A DNA stretch of 64,000 bases. Origin: Bog-473 sp963779735. GTDB lineage: Bacteria > Actinomycetota > Acidimicrobiia > Acidimicrobiales > RAAP-2. The stretch spans positions 744,001 to 808,000 of the forward strand of contig CAVZZJ010000004.1 of assembly GCA_963779735.1 (NCBI GenBank), in the 5' to 3' direction. Of the stretch, positions 9,825-18,365 are shown piece by piece (position 1 is the first letter of the stretch; each line of letters starts with the position of its first letter). The notes below the pieces were generated by a model. That model made no database searches, was not told where the DNA came from, and saw only the letters and a list, made by a program, of their open reading frames with translations. A program made the position numbers and the translations under genes.

Positions 9825-10279
9825 CCCCGACCGTTGCCCATGACACGTTCTTCATTGAGCGGACCTACGACGTTCCGGTCGCCCTTGTCTTCCGGGCGTG
9901 GGCGGACCCCATGCTCAAGGCCCGCTGGTTCGCCGGCTCCGCCGATGCACTGGGGGCTGGCTACGAGCTCGACTTTCGCGTCGGGGGCCGAGAGGTCAAT
10001 CGCGGTGGTCCCCCGGGCGGGCCGCTCTATACGTATGAGTCGAAGTTCCACGACATCATTCCCGAGCAGCGGATCATCTACACGTATGAAATGTACGCCG
10101 ATGAGAATCGGATCTCCGTGTCCGTCGCCACGGTCCAGTTCCACAGCCAAGATGCAATGACGCAACTGGTCCTTACGGAGCAAGGCGTGTTCCTCGATGG
10201 CCACGACACAGTGGCCCAGAGAGAAGAGGGAACCCGCTCCCTTCTGGACTCACTGGCTGGCATCTTGAACGGAGGTTGA
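9821..10279 (+). CDS. SRPBCC (AHSA1-type) protein
   Basis: 152 aa from ATG 9821. The pattern FFIERTYDVPVALVFRAWADPMLKARWF, then YELDFRVGGREVNRG and a long C-terminal helix GTRSLLDSLAGIL, is the AHSA1-like START fold with a hydrophobic cavity. Translationally coupled to arsR by ATGA. A GTG-started dihydrofolate-reductase-like remnant follows 2 bp later, so this was an arsR-SRPBCC-reductase operon. The ligand is unknown. Confidence 0.85.
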   Translation: MTPTVAHDTFFIERTYDVPVALVFRAWADPMLKARWFAGSADALGAGYELDFRVGGREVNRGGPPGGPLYTYESKFHDIIPEQRIIYTYEMYADENRISVSVATVQFHSQDAMTQLVLTEQGVFLDGHDTVAQREEGTRSLLDSLAGILNGG

Positions 10280-10281
10280 TC

Positions 10282-10450
10282 GTGAGGAAGCTCTTCCTGC
10301 AGCTCTTTGTCTCGGTGGATGGCTATTTCGACGGACCCGATCAAGAACTCGACTGGTTCATCTTCGACGACGAGTTTTCGCCTACGTGGAGACGATGTTG
10401 GGATCGATCGACGGCATCCTCTTAGGCCGCACCACGTATGAAGGGTTTGC
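10282..10450 (+). pseudogene. 5' remnant of RibD C-terminal/dihydrofolate-reductase-like gene
   Basis: GTG 10282 has GGAGG in front. The reading RKLFLQLFVSVDGYFDGPDQELDWF matches the start of the RibD-C/DHFR-like family. After DDEF a missing T (near 10375-10380) shifts the frame to YVETMLGSIDGILLGRTTYEGFA, also typical. Similarity then stops near 10450, about one third of the way through a normal protein, where sequence from an HD/LuxR gene begins. The gene is dead: one frameshift and loss of its 3' part. Confidence 0.75.
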
Positions 10451-10879
10451 TGCTCGGGTGGCGAGGTCAGACCCGGCGGGCGGCTTCTGGCCGCGGCCGA
10501 TAGCTATCACGCCCGGCTCGAGCCACGGCCCCACCGCCCCGCCATGACACGGGATCAGGCGGCAGAAGAGGTGAGGGCCGAGGTGCGCGCCGGGCGTCTC
10601 GACGGGGATGCTGTGGCCGCTGTCCTCGGCTCGGGGGGCCGCCGGGACAACCGCCACCGGGAGTGGCCGGCCGGCCTGACGAGGCGCGAGGTCGAGATTC
10701 TCCGACTGGTCGCGCGAGGCTTGTCGAACCGGCAGATTGCCTCGGAGCTGACCATATCCCCAAAGACGGCGAATGCCCACGTGGAGCACATCTACACCAA
10801 ATTGGGCGTCAACAGCCGGGCGTTGGCCAGCCTGTTCGCGGCAAAGCACGGCTTGATCACCGTCGAGCACCAGTCCTAA
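10451..10879 (+). pseudogene. 3' remnant of HD-domain/LuxR regulator gene
   Basis: From about 10451 one open frame reads GGRLLAAADSYHARLEPRPHRPAM, the end of an HD-GYP-like domain. It continues into a LuxR helix-turn-helix: LTRREVEILRLVARGLSNRQIASELTISPKTANAHVEHIYTKLG. The N-terminal catalytic HD part is gone. A 111-codon product could still start at ATG 10544 and would keep the whole DNA-binding domain, so a stand-alone regulator is possible. Its frame differs from the upstream reductase remnant, so no fusion protein is expected. Confidence 0.65.
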
Positions 10880-10969
10880 GCGGAAATATCGGGTGAACGC
10901 CCGATGCCGCCAAGCAAGCTTCTTCTTACAATCTCCTTCGCTGGCCCACCCAAGTTCGGAGGATCGATC

Positions 10970-12040
10970 ATGACCACCGGTACCGATGTCGACATGGACA
11001 AGTTGATGAGCTTCGTGTTCCGAGCCGTCGATGAGGTTGGTGCCACCCTGAACACCGCTCTGGTGGTCATGGGTGACAAGCTCGGCCTGTACCGGACCCT
11101 GGCCGGCGCCGGACCGCTGACGCCGGCCGAGGTGGCCTCTCGGAGCGGCTGTGCCGAGCGCTACGTTCGCGAGTGGCTCAACGCCCAGGCCGCCGGCGGC
11201 TACCTCGAATACGATCCCGGAGTCGGTCGCTACCTGCTGCCCGCCGAGCAGACGGTGGCCCTGACGGACGAGTCCAGCCCGGCCTACTTGCCCGGCTTAT
11301 TCCAGATCGCCCTCGGGTCGGTGCACGACGCCCCGCGAGTGGTGGACGCCGCCCGAACGGGCGCCGGGATCGGCTGGCACGACCATGTCGTCGATGTGCA
11401 TGAGGGCTGCGAGCGGTTCTTCCGGCCCGGTTACAACGCCCATCTGGTCGAGGAGTGGCTCCCCGCCCTTCATGGCGTGGTGGCCAAGCTCGAGGCCGGC
11501 GCCAATGTGGCCGACGTCGGTTGCGGTCACGGCGCGTCCACCATCCTGATGGCCCAAGCCTTTCCCGCCTCCACCTTCTCCGGGTTCGACTACCACGAGG
11601 CTTCGATAGAGGTGGCCGCCGAGAAGGCCCAGGTAGCCGGGGTCGGTGACCGGGTCTCGTTCGAAGTGGCCCCGGCGGCCGCCTTCCCCGGCGGTGGCTA
11701 CGACCTGGTGACGATGTTCGACTGCCTCCACGACATGGGCGACCCCGCCGGCGCCGCCCGACACACGCGGGGCGCCCTGGCGGCCGACGGTACGTGGATG
11801 ATCGTCGAGCCCGCGGCCGGGGACAGGGTGGAGGAAAACCTCAATCCGGTCGGGCGCGCCTTCTATGCCTTCTCGACGCTGCTCTGCACACCCTGTTCGC
11901 TGTCTCAGGAAGTTGGCTTGGCCTTGGGAGCCCAGGCGGGGGAGGGCCGCATCGGCGACATCGTGACCGGCGCCGGGTTCGGCCACTTCGGCCGAGTGGC
12001 GGAGACACCTTTCAACATGGTCTTCGAAGCCCGGCCCTGA
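10970..12040 (+). CDS. Class I SAM-dependent methyltransferase (winged-helix N-terminus)
   Basis: 356 aa from ATG 10970 with CGGAGGA upstream. Residues about 15-100 are a winged-helix dimerisation module (LGLYRTLAGAGPLTPAEVASRSG). The Rossmann core follows with SAM motif I VADVGCGHGASTILMAQAFP, motif II FSGFDYHEASIEVA, and FDCLHDMGDPAGAARHTRGAL. It resembles the Rv2258c group. The substrate is unknown. A small conserved protein gene follows 38 bp later and may be cotranscribed. Confidence 0.85.
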   Translation: MTTGTDVDMDKLMSFVFRAVDEVGATLNTALVVMGDKLGLYRTLAGAGPLTPAEVASRSGCAERYVREWLNAQAAGGYLEYDPGVGRYLLPAEQTVALTDESSPAYLPGLFQIALGSVHDAPRVVDAARTGAGIGWHDHVVDVHEGCERFFRPGYNAHLVEEWLPALHGVVAKLEAGANVADVGCGHGASTILMAQAFPASTFSGFDYHEASIEVAAEKAQVAGVGDRVSFEVAPAAAFPGGGYDLVTMFDCLHDMGDPAGAARHTRGALAADGTWMIVEPAAGDRVEENLNPVGRAFYAFSTLLCTPCSLSQEVGLALGAQAGEGRIGDIVTGAGFGHFGRVAETPFNMVFEARP

Positions 12041-12078
12041 GCTCCCACATTCCCGAAACGAGAGAGGAGACTCCGGTA

Positions 12079-12378
12079 ATGAGGTTCATCCAGATGTTCG
12101 AGTTCACGACCACCCGCATCAATGAGGTCGAGGCCCTCATGGAAAAGTGGGTGGCCCAGTCCGAGGGGCGCCGCAAGGCCGACCGCTCGGTTCTCACTGC
12201 TGACCGAGATCGGCCGCAGACCTACGTGCAGATTGTCGAGTTCCCCTCCCACGATGGGGCCATGCAGAACTCCGCCCTGCCCGAGACCGCCGAGTTCGCC
12301 CAGAGGTTGGCCGCGCTTTGTGAAGAGCCCCCTCGGTTCCGCAACCTCGACCTCGTCCGCATTGACGAGTTCGTCTGA
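12079..12378 (+). CDS. Small conserved protein, dimeric alpha/beta-barrel-like
   Basis: 99 aa beginning MRFIQMFEFTTTRINEVEAL; the block DRDRPQTYVQIVEFPSHDGAMQNS and the ending FRNLDLVRIDEFV recur in a widespread actinobacterial hypothetical family. The strand-helix-strand pattern suggests the ferredoxin-like barrel of antibiotic-biosynthesis monooxygenases. GAGAGGAGA lies upstream of ATG 12079. No cofactor motif is visible. Confidence 0.65.
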   Translation: MRFIQMFEFTTTRINEVEALMEKWVAQSEGRRKADRSVLTADRDRPQTYVQIVEFPSHDGAMQNSALPETAEFAQRLAALCEEPPRFRNLDLVRIDEFV

Positions 12379-12644
12379 CCGCGGCTGGACACGCCGAGAG
12401 GAGTAGTCGTGCCCGGCGCAGCCACGAAGAGCTTTTGCCAACCCTGACGAAGTGCGCACACCCCCTTTCCCGGCGACTGCCAGTCAGTTTGTGGGCGCCT
12501 GTCAGCCTCGTAACGCGGAAATCGGTAGTTCGCCGACCGCCCCCGCCAGCATTTGGAACGCTGGTCGGCGCGTCTCGTGCATAGGGCACAGGCGCCTGAC
12601 CAGCGGTTTCGCGTTCGGGCTAGTAGGCGGAGATCGGGTTGAAT

Positions 12645-12806
12645 ATGGAGACGAGAAGGGAGCCGGTCGATGCGGCTGAGTTGATGAGCCAGTTTGGTTC
12701 GGACCAGCCCCTGCGCACTGTGGTGCTTCCCGATGGCTGCACCCAGAGGCTGGGTAGGCTGCGACGGGAACTCATTATTCGCGGCGAAGAGTTCGCCGAT
12801 CTCTGA
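12645..12806 (+). CDS. Possible 53-aa hypothetical protein
   Basis: ATG 12645 opens METRREPVDAAELMSQFG and ends IIRGEEFADL. It is charged and soluble, with GGAG 13 bases upstream. No family is recognised. Nothing identifiable lies in 12379-12644 before it. Confidence 0.3.
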   Translation: METRREPVDAAELMSQFGSDQPLRTVVLPDGCTQRLGRLRRELIIRGEEFADL

Positions 12807-12891
12807 GGGTTGCATCCGGTTCAGTTGCGGCGGCCAGTCCAACCGACACTGAGATCCCCGCAGGCATCGTCGAGTGAAAGGCAGTCACCCC

Positions 12892-13183
12892 ATGCGATCC
12901 GACATCAGACCAGGCAGCGTGTTCCCCGACTACTCGTTGCCGGATCACACCAACATCGTTCGCACACTCAGTGAGCTCCAAGGTGACGGCTACTGGTTCT
13001 GGGGACGCCCGTCGTTTTACGACCTGTGGTCCGACTTGTGCGCCGCGTCGAGCGAGATCCGCCCCGACTGGGACCCGAGCAAACCGGGATTGCGCGAGGC
13101 CTGGTGATGCAGGCGACTACTCGAGCTTTCACGGTTGGAACAAACGGGCCGCCCAGTCGATGCCCACATCGTATGAGTCCTAG
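12892..13183 (+). pseudogene. Redoxin-like gene remnant with internal deletion
   Basis: ATG 12892 opens MRSDIRPGSVFPDYSLPDHT and LSELQGD, the N-terminus of an AhpC/TSA-like redoxin. It then jumps straight to GYWFWGRPSFYDLWSDL and IRPDWDPSKPGLREAW, the C-terminal part of the same family. The whole thioredoxin core, including the expected catalytic Cys, is missing. An extra T near 13107 then shifts the true ending (GDAGDYSSFHGWNKR) into another frame. A 71-codon product is possible but would lack catalysis. Confidence 0.7.
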
Positions 13184-13237
13184 AAGAATATGGATCTGTC
13201 CGTGTTGGGTGGAGGACGGCCTGGATCGAAGGGATAG

Positions 13238-14197
13238 GTGGCAGTAGTGCGAACGCCGGTCTGCGAACTGCTCGGGATTGAACAACCGATTGTCTTGGCG
13301 GCGATGGTGGCGGTGCCCGAACTGGCGGCAGCGGTCTCGAATGCCGGTGGGCTCGGCATGGTGACGCTGACGTGGTCCGATTCGGCAGGAGACGTGGTTC
13401 GCGAGACGGCGGCGCTCACCGATCGTCCCTTCTGCGGCAATCTGGTTCTCACCTCCGATCAGCACCGTCGCCTCGACGAAGCCCTCGAGGCCGGTTTGCG
13501 GATCGTGTCACTGTTTCTGGGAGATCCCGCTGGCTACATCGAGCGGGCCCACGATGCGGGCGGACTCGTTCTGTGTACGGTCGGAAGCGCCGAAGAGGCG
13601 CGGCGGGCGGTCGCCAGCGGAGTTGATGTCATCGTGGCGCAGGGTTGGGAGGCTGGGGGGCACGTGGGGAGTCAGATTGCGACGCTCCCCTTGGTGCCCG
13701 CCGTCGTGGACGCGGTGGCGCCGGTGCCAGTGATCGCGGCCGGTGGGATCGGGGACGCTCGCGGAGTGGCCGCCGTCCTCGCCCTGGGCGCTCAGGCGGC
13801 TTGGGTGGGTACCCAGTTTCTGCTTGCCCAGGAGATGCCCATCCACCAGGAGTACCGCACTCGCCTGATCAACGCGGTCGAGACCGACGCGGAGTGGTAC
13901 CCCGACCTCTACGACGTCGACTGGCCGGACTCGCCCCACCGCGCGCTCCGCAACTCGACGGCCGAGATGTGGGAGGCCGCGGGCCGGCCGCCTCTGGAGA
14001 GTCGGCCCGGAGTGGGCGATGTCATCGCGCACTTCGCTTCGGGCGAAGCAATCGTCCGCTACGAGCCAGCGCCGCCGATGGTTGGCACCACCGGTGACAT
14101 CGAAGCGCTCTCCATGTGGGCCGGACAGAGCGTCGCGCTCGCCAGGCAGCCACGACCAGCGGCGGAGATCGTGGCTGAGCTCGTCTCGCGTTTGTGA
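13238..14197 (+). CDS. Nitronate monooxygenase / 2-nitropropane dioxygenase family
   Basis: 319-aa FMN-dependent TIM barrel. It opens RTPVCELLGIEQPIVLAAMVAV, with SNAGGLGMVTLTW, the FMN-phosphate region VIVAQGWEAGGHVG, and VPVIAAGGIGDARGVAAVLALGAQAAWVGTQFL. The conserved GGHVG His expected as the base is present. The start is GTG 13238, with an alternative GTG at 13247. Probably detoxifies nitronates or acts on a related substrate. Confidence 0.88.
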   Translation: MAVVRTPVCELLGIEQPIVLAAMVAVPELAAAVSNAGGLGMVTLTWSDSAGDVVRETAALTDRPFCGNLVLTSDQHRRLDEALEAGLRIVSLFLGDPAGYIERAHDAGGLVLCTVGSAEEARRAVASGVDVIVAQGWEAGGHVGSQIATLPLVPAVVDAVAPVPVIAAGGIGDARGVAAVLALGAQAAWVGTQFLLAQEMPIHQEYRTRLINAVETDAEWYPDLYDVDWPDSPHRALRNSTAEMWEAAGRPPLESRPGVGDVIAHFASGEAIVRYEPAPPMVGTTGDIEALSMWAGQSVALARQPRPAAEIVAELVSRL

Positions 14198-14665
14198 GCC
14201 AAGGCGGCCCGCCGGCGACGGCGACGATCAGAGACTTGAGAGAGAGTCGTCATCAGTCGTCCATTTGAATACATATCAAGTTCCCAGAGCGTTGCCGCGC
14301 TTGAGGTACCGACGTATCTGCGCAGTTGTCAAACAAAACCATGGGTCCGCACTATCTACACCATGGCACGCGGGAGCTGCGTTCGGACGACGACATCGAA
14401 GCGCCCGTTTGACAGTTGTACATCGACCGGGAGATTGCAGCGACCTTACGCAACAACAAATACGACCCAAAAGGCGGACTCATCGCTGTCCAGTTACCAT
14501 CGGCCGCGGAGAAAGGCTGCAGGAGGCTCCCACCGAGGTTGCAGCGAAGGGTCGTCCACGAGAACGGCACCGATATCGGTCACCGCGCTTCTCTGGACCG
14601 GCCCCAACCGATGTCACTCTCGCGACGTGGTCGAGGTGGCCATCGAAGGACCAGACCTTGCTTGC
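14198..14665. other. Gap with no recognisable gene
   Basis: No frame here resembles a known protein. A weak inverted repeat (TGTCAAAC near 14328 and GTTTGACA near 14407) frames about 90 bp. A short frame from 14416 (opening LYIDREIAATLRNN) looks somewhat protein-like but matches nothing I know. It may be decayed insertion or gene-remnant DNA. Confidence 0.3.
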
Positions 14666-15085
14666 TCACTGGTTCCGGGGATCGTCGATCGGGTCGATGT
14701 ATTCGAGGCCGAGCGGTCCGACGGCCGATACTTGGGTGACGTAGGTTCCAGATCTCGCCCAGTGGAAATGCGGGGTACCACCGGGGAGCACAATGACGGC
14801 TCCCGGTGGATATGCCTGCAGCCGCTCTTCATCGAACACGCTTCCCAGGCCGATGTAGAAGACGCCGGAAATGACCGTATAGACGCGGTCCTCCGGGTGC
14901 TGGTGCGGCATCAGCTTGATGCTCGAGGGGACCTTGACCCGGATGACGTATGGCCCTGGTTCCGATGGATCGCCGACGACGATTGCCAGTCGCGCCGATG
15001 GCGGAAACGCTGGAAACGGCTTCCAATCGATCTCCTCGGGCAGAACTGACCTGTACTCGGCCTGGTCTGGCTGGTGGATCACCAT
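14666..15085 (-). CDS. Cupin-domain protein
   Basis: 139 aa from ATG 15085 with GGGAGG upstream. A single cupin barrel: motif 1 IKLMPHQHPEDRVYTVISGVFYIG contributes H-x-H and a downstream Glu or Asp, and motif 2 PPGAVIVLPGGTPHFHWA contributes the third His. These residues would bind a divalent metal. Single-domain stand-alone cupins are functionally diverse (dioxygenase, isomerase, sensor), so the substrate is open. Confidence 0.85.
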   Translation of the reverse strand: MVIHQPDQAEYRSVLPEEIDWKPFPAFPPSARLAIVVGDPSEPGPYVIRVKVPSSIKLMPHQHPEDRVYTVISGVFYIGLGSVFDEERLQAYPPGAVIVLPGGTPHFHWARSGTYVTQVSAVGPLGLEYIDPIDDPRNQ

Positions 15086-15357
15086 CGTTGGTCGACCTCC
15101 CGACTTCTGAGGGTGAGTGGCCGAACGGCGAGACAACTCACCTTTCAGGGTGATGCCTGACCAACCCTAGCGTGGCGCGAACGGTTTGGCGCCGCCCGCC
15201 AACCCGCTACCCCGTCCAAGTCGTTTGGGCTAGGTTCGCTGAGCATGCCAGTCCGATAGCCGATAGCCCATCTCCAGTCGCAGTTGGGCAGATCTGATCT
15301 GATGCTCATCGGCGCTGCCAGATCGGATCTTGCGCATCCACGAGCGAAGGAGTTCAC

Positions 15358-17247
15358 GTGACCACGACCCCCATAGCTGACTATGCGCTCCTGTCGGATC
15401 GGCACAGCGCTGCGCTGGTCAGTCGGGGCGGGTCGATCGACTGGCTCTGCTTCCCACGGTTCGACAGCCCCTCGACCTTCGGTCGCCTCCTCGACGAGAA
15501 AGCCGGGCACTGGTTCCTCGGCGCCACCAACCCGACGGAAGTGAGCAGGCGCTACCTTGACCGCACCATGGTGTTGGAGACCACGCTGCGCACACCGACC
15601 GGTTCGGTCACGATCACCGACGCACTTGCCATGGGTTCTGGCAACCGGGGACACGAGCTCGGCAAAGGAGCGCCTCACGTTCTCCTGCGGCGCGCCACGT
15701 GTACGGAGGGACGGGTCGACTTGTCCCTGGAGTACGTCCCGCGCCCCGATTACGGGTTGAAACATCCATCGCTCGACGCGGTCGACGGTGGAATGACGGA
15801 GTCAGGGAGCGCTGACGGGCTGGTGCTGTCGACGTCCGTGGCCCTGACGCTCGACCAGGACCGCGCCGCGGCCTCGGGCCGGTTCCAGCTTGCCCAAGGC
15901 GAAAGCATGGGCTTCGCCCTGCATCACGGGAACCAGACTGAGGGCAGTTCGGCCAGGGTCTGGAGCCCGTCGGAAATACGCGCCCGGCTCGAAGACACCG
16001 TGGCGGGGTGGGAGTCGTGGTCTGAGCTCCACCAGGCCTACGTGGGTCCGTGGCAAGACATGGTGCACCACAGCGGCCGGGTGCTCCAGTCACTCTCCTT
16101 TGCACCCACCGGCGCCATCTGCGCGGCGGCGACCACGTCGTTGCCCGAGGTGGTGGGCGGCTCCCGGAACTGGGACTACCGCTATGCCTGGGTCCGAGAC
16201 GCTTCCTTCACCATCCAGGCCCTTTGGGTGGCGGCTTGTCCCGACGAAGCCAACCAGTTCTTCGATTACGTCTCCTCGTCCGCGGCCGGCTCGCTCGACC
16301 GGGGCGGTGCCTTGCAGATCATGTTCGGCATCGGCGGTGAACGGGACCTGACCGAGCGGGAGCTGCCGCAGCTGGAGGGCTGGCGGCACTCGGCGCCGGT
16401 CCGGGTGGGCAACGCAGCCTGGAAACAACGCCAGCTCGACGTCTACGGCGAGTTGCTCAACGCGGTGTACCGCATGTCTGACCACCTGTTCGACGACACC
16501 CACCGGGTCGGGCCACTGTCCGACTCGGGCAAGTGGGATACGCCCACCGACCTGGCACCAGCCACGCGAAAGTTCCTCGTGCAGCTGGCCGACACCGCCG
16601 CCCGCCGGTGGCAGGAGAAGGACCAAGGAATCTGGGAGATCCGGGGGGAGCCGCGTGATTTCTTGTATTCCAAGCTGATGTGCTGGGTGGCCCTCGATCG
16701 AGCGGTGATCCTGGCCGACCGTCTCAACGCCTCCTCTCGAATCGGGTCATGGACGCAGACGCGGGACCAGATCCGTGAGGCGATCGTGACCAAGGGCTGG
16801 AGTGACCGGGCCAAGGCTTTCACCCAGTCCTTTGGCTCGGACGAGCTTGACGCCTCCAACCTTATGGTGCCCCTGGTGGGATTTCTCCCCGCCGACGATC
16901 CGAGAGTGCTGGCCACGATCGACGCGACAGAGGAACGGCTCACCGACGAGCGGGGATTGGTGTATCGCTATCGGTCCCACGACGGGCTCGAGGGCGAGGA
17001 AGGCACCTTCCTTCTGTGCACCTTCTGGCTGGCCCAGGCCCTGGCCCAGGCAGGCCAGCCGGTTCGGGCCCGGGCCGTTTTCGAGCGTGCCGCCGCCTTC
17101 GTCAATGAGGTCGGCCTGCTGGCCGAGGAGGTCGATCCCGTCAGCGGGGAGCTCTTGGGCAACTTCCCCCAGGCGTTCAGCCATATCGGGCTCGTCAACG
17201 CGGCCTGGGCAATTTCTGAGAGCGAGCGACAGGCGCAACAGACTTGA
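15358..17247 (+). CDS. Glycoside hydrolase family 15 (glucoamylase/trehalase-like)
   Basis: 629 aa from GTG 15358. The N-terminal trehalase-like domain (YALLSDRHSAALVSRGGSIDWLCFPRFDSPSTF) is followed by the (alpha/alpha)6 barrel. Visible active-site regions are SRNWDYRYAWVRDASF, GIWEIRG (catalytic Glu about 427) and LLAEEVDP (second Glu about 590). Actinobacterial members act on glucans or trehalose. No signal peptide, so probably cytoplasmic. It stands alone, with no trehalose genes adjacent. Confidence 0.9.
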   Translation: MTTTPIADYALLSDRHSAALVSRGGSIDWLCFPRFDSPSTFGRLLDEKAGHWFLGATNPTEVSRRYLDRTMVLETTLRTPTGSVTITDALAMGSGNRGHELGKGAPHVLLRRATCTEGRVDLSLEYVPRPDYGLKHPSLDAVDGGMTESGSADGLVLSTSVALTLDQDRAAASGRFQLAQGESMGFALHHGNQTEGSSARVWSPSEIRARLEDTVAGWESWSELHQAYVGPWQDMVHHSGRVLQSLSFAPTGAICAAATTSLPEVVGGSRNWDYRYAWVRDASFTIQALWVAACPDEANQFFDYVSSSAAGSLDRGGALQIMFGIGGERDLTERELPQLEGWRHSAPVRVGNAAWKQRQLDVYGELLNAVYRMSDHLFDDTHRVGPLSDSGKWDTPTDLAPATRKFLVQLADTAARRWQEKDQGIWEIRGEPRDFLYSKLMCWVALDRAVILADRLNASSRIGSWTQTRDQIREAIVTKGWSDRAKAFTQSFGSDELDASNLMVPLVGFLPADDPRVLATIDATEERLTDERGLVYRYRSHDGLEGEEGTFLLCTFWLAQALAQAGQPVRARAVFERAAAFVNEVGLLAEEVDPVSGELLGNFPQAFSHIGLVNAAWAISESERQAQQT

Positions 17248-17304
17248 ACATCTGCTGGACTCCGGTGGGATCTTTGGACCAGACCCTTTCGAGTTTGGAG
17301 GCCA

Positions 17305-17468
17305 CATGCGCAGCGACATCCGTGAAGGCGAGACGTTTCCCGACTGCGAGCTCGCCGATCAATCCGGCCGCCGTTCCTGTCGGACCCCGATCGAGTCGTC
17401 CAGGATCTGGACATCAAGAGGAGCCGATCCGGTACACCGAAGGCAAGAGCATCGGTATCAAACGCTGA
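17305..17468 (+). pseudogene. Second redoxin-like gene remnant
   Basis: ATG 17305 (with TTTGGAGG upstream) opens MRSDIREGETFPDCELADQSGR, parallel to the stub at 12892. The next part, FLSDPDRVVQDLDIK in another frame, still matches the mid-region of the family. A further frame reads EPIRYTEGKSIGIKR to a stop at 17468. Frameshifts and a large deletion have destroyed it. The 17469-17687 stretch holds nothing I recognise. Confidence 0.6.
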
Positions 17469-17687
17469 CCCTGGGGGGTCGGGGCGCCCGTCCTCCGCTC
17501 GGGTTCTCGACCATAGGAACTCGAGCTGCTCGCGGGCCGGGCGGAAAGGTTGAGACGTGCACCGGTGCATCGCCATTCGACCCCGTACGCTGGAACGACG
17601 TCGAACCCCGAGTGCGAGGGATGTTTCAGGTGCAAGGCGTTCGCCTGGGTGCGACAATGCTTTCGGGACCAGACAGAGGAGAGCCGG

Positions 17688-18365
17688 ATGAGCACCGTCG
17701 ATGGACAGAGCGCACCCGGGGGATCGCCGAGCAGCGAACCGGCCGATCTCAAGCTGGAGGCGGTCGTCATCCCCGTGGCCGACGCCGATCGCTCCAAGGC
17801 GTTCTACGCCGGCCTCGGCTGGAGGCTCGACGCCGACTTCTCCTTCGACAACGGCTTCCGGGTCGTGCAATTCACGCCACCGGGATCGCAGTGTTCTGTG
17901 CAGTTCGGCACCCACATCACGGGGGCGCCACCCGGATCTGCCCATGGCCTGTACCTGATCGTGTCTGACATCGAAGCCGAGCGCGACGAACTTGTCAGCC
18001 GGGGAGCCACGGTCAGTGGGGTGTTCCATTCCGGAGCGCCCGGAGCGCAACTCGACCCTGAGGGGACGGGTGATCGGGTCAACGGGCCGGATCCGGATCA
18101 CAAGAGCTACAACTCCTTTGCCACGTTCGAAGACCCCGACGGCAACAGCTGGCTGCTCCAAGAGGTGACCGATCGCCTCCCGGGCCGCCTCGATCCGACC
18201 ACCACCTCGTTCAACTCCGCCGGTGACCTGGCTGCGGCATTGCGCCGCGCCGAGTCGGCCCACGCTGAGCACGAGAAGCGCATCGGCCGGGCCGACCCGG
18301 ACTGGCCCGACTGGTACGCCGAGTACATGGTGCGCGAACAGAGCGGCCAGGAGCTTCCTGTATGA
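17688..18365 (+). CDS. VOC/glyoxalase-family protein
   Basis: 225 aa from ATG 17688. One vicinal-oxygen-chelate domain: LEAVVIPVADADRSKAFYAGLGWRLDADF, then FATFEDPDGNSWLLQEVTDRLPG, with the typical FEDPDGN strand. The ending HEKRIGRADPDWPDWYAEYMVREQSG is a helical tail seen in some actinobacterial VOC proteins. It overlaps the next gene by ATGA, so it is cotranslated with a flavin disulfide oxidoreductase. A dioxygenase, thiol-transferase or binding role is possible. Confidence 0.85.
   Translation: MSTVDGQSAPGGSPSSEPADLKLEAVVIPVADADRSKAFYAGLGWRLDADFSFDNGFRVVQFTPPGSQCSVQFGTHITGAPPGSAHGLYLIVSDIEAERDELVSRGATVSGVFHSGAPGAQLDPEGTGDRVNGPDPDHKSYNSFATFEDPDGNSWLLQEVTDRLPGRLDPTTTSFNSAGDLAAALRRAESAHAEHEKRIGRADPDWPDWYAEYMVREQSGQELPV

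Noticed and set aside
12079..12378. A longer 194-codon gene starting at 11794.
   Set aside because: It would overlap the methyltransferase end in another frame. The ATG at 12079 has a clear ribosome site and family-like start.
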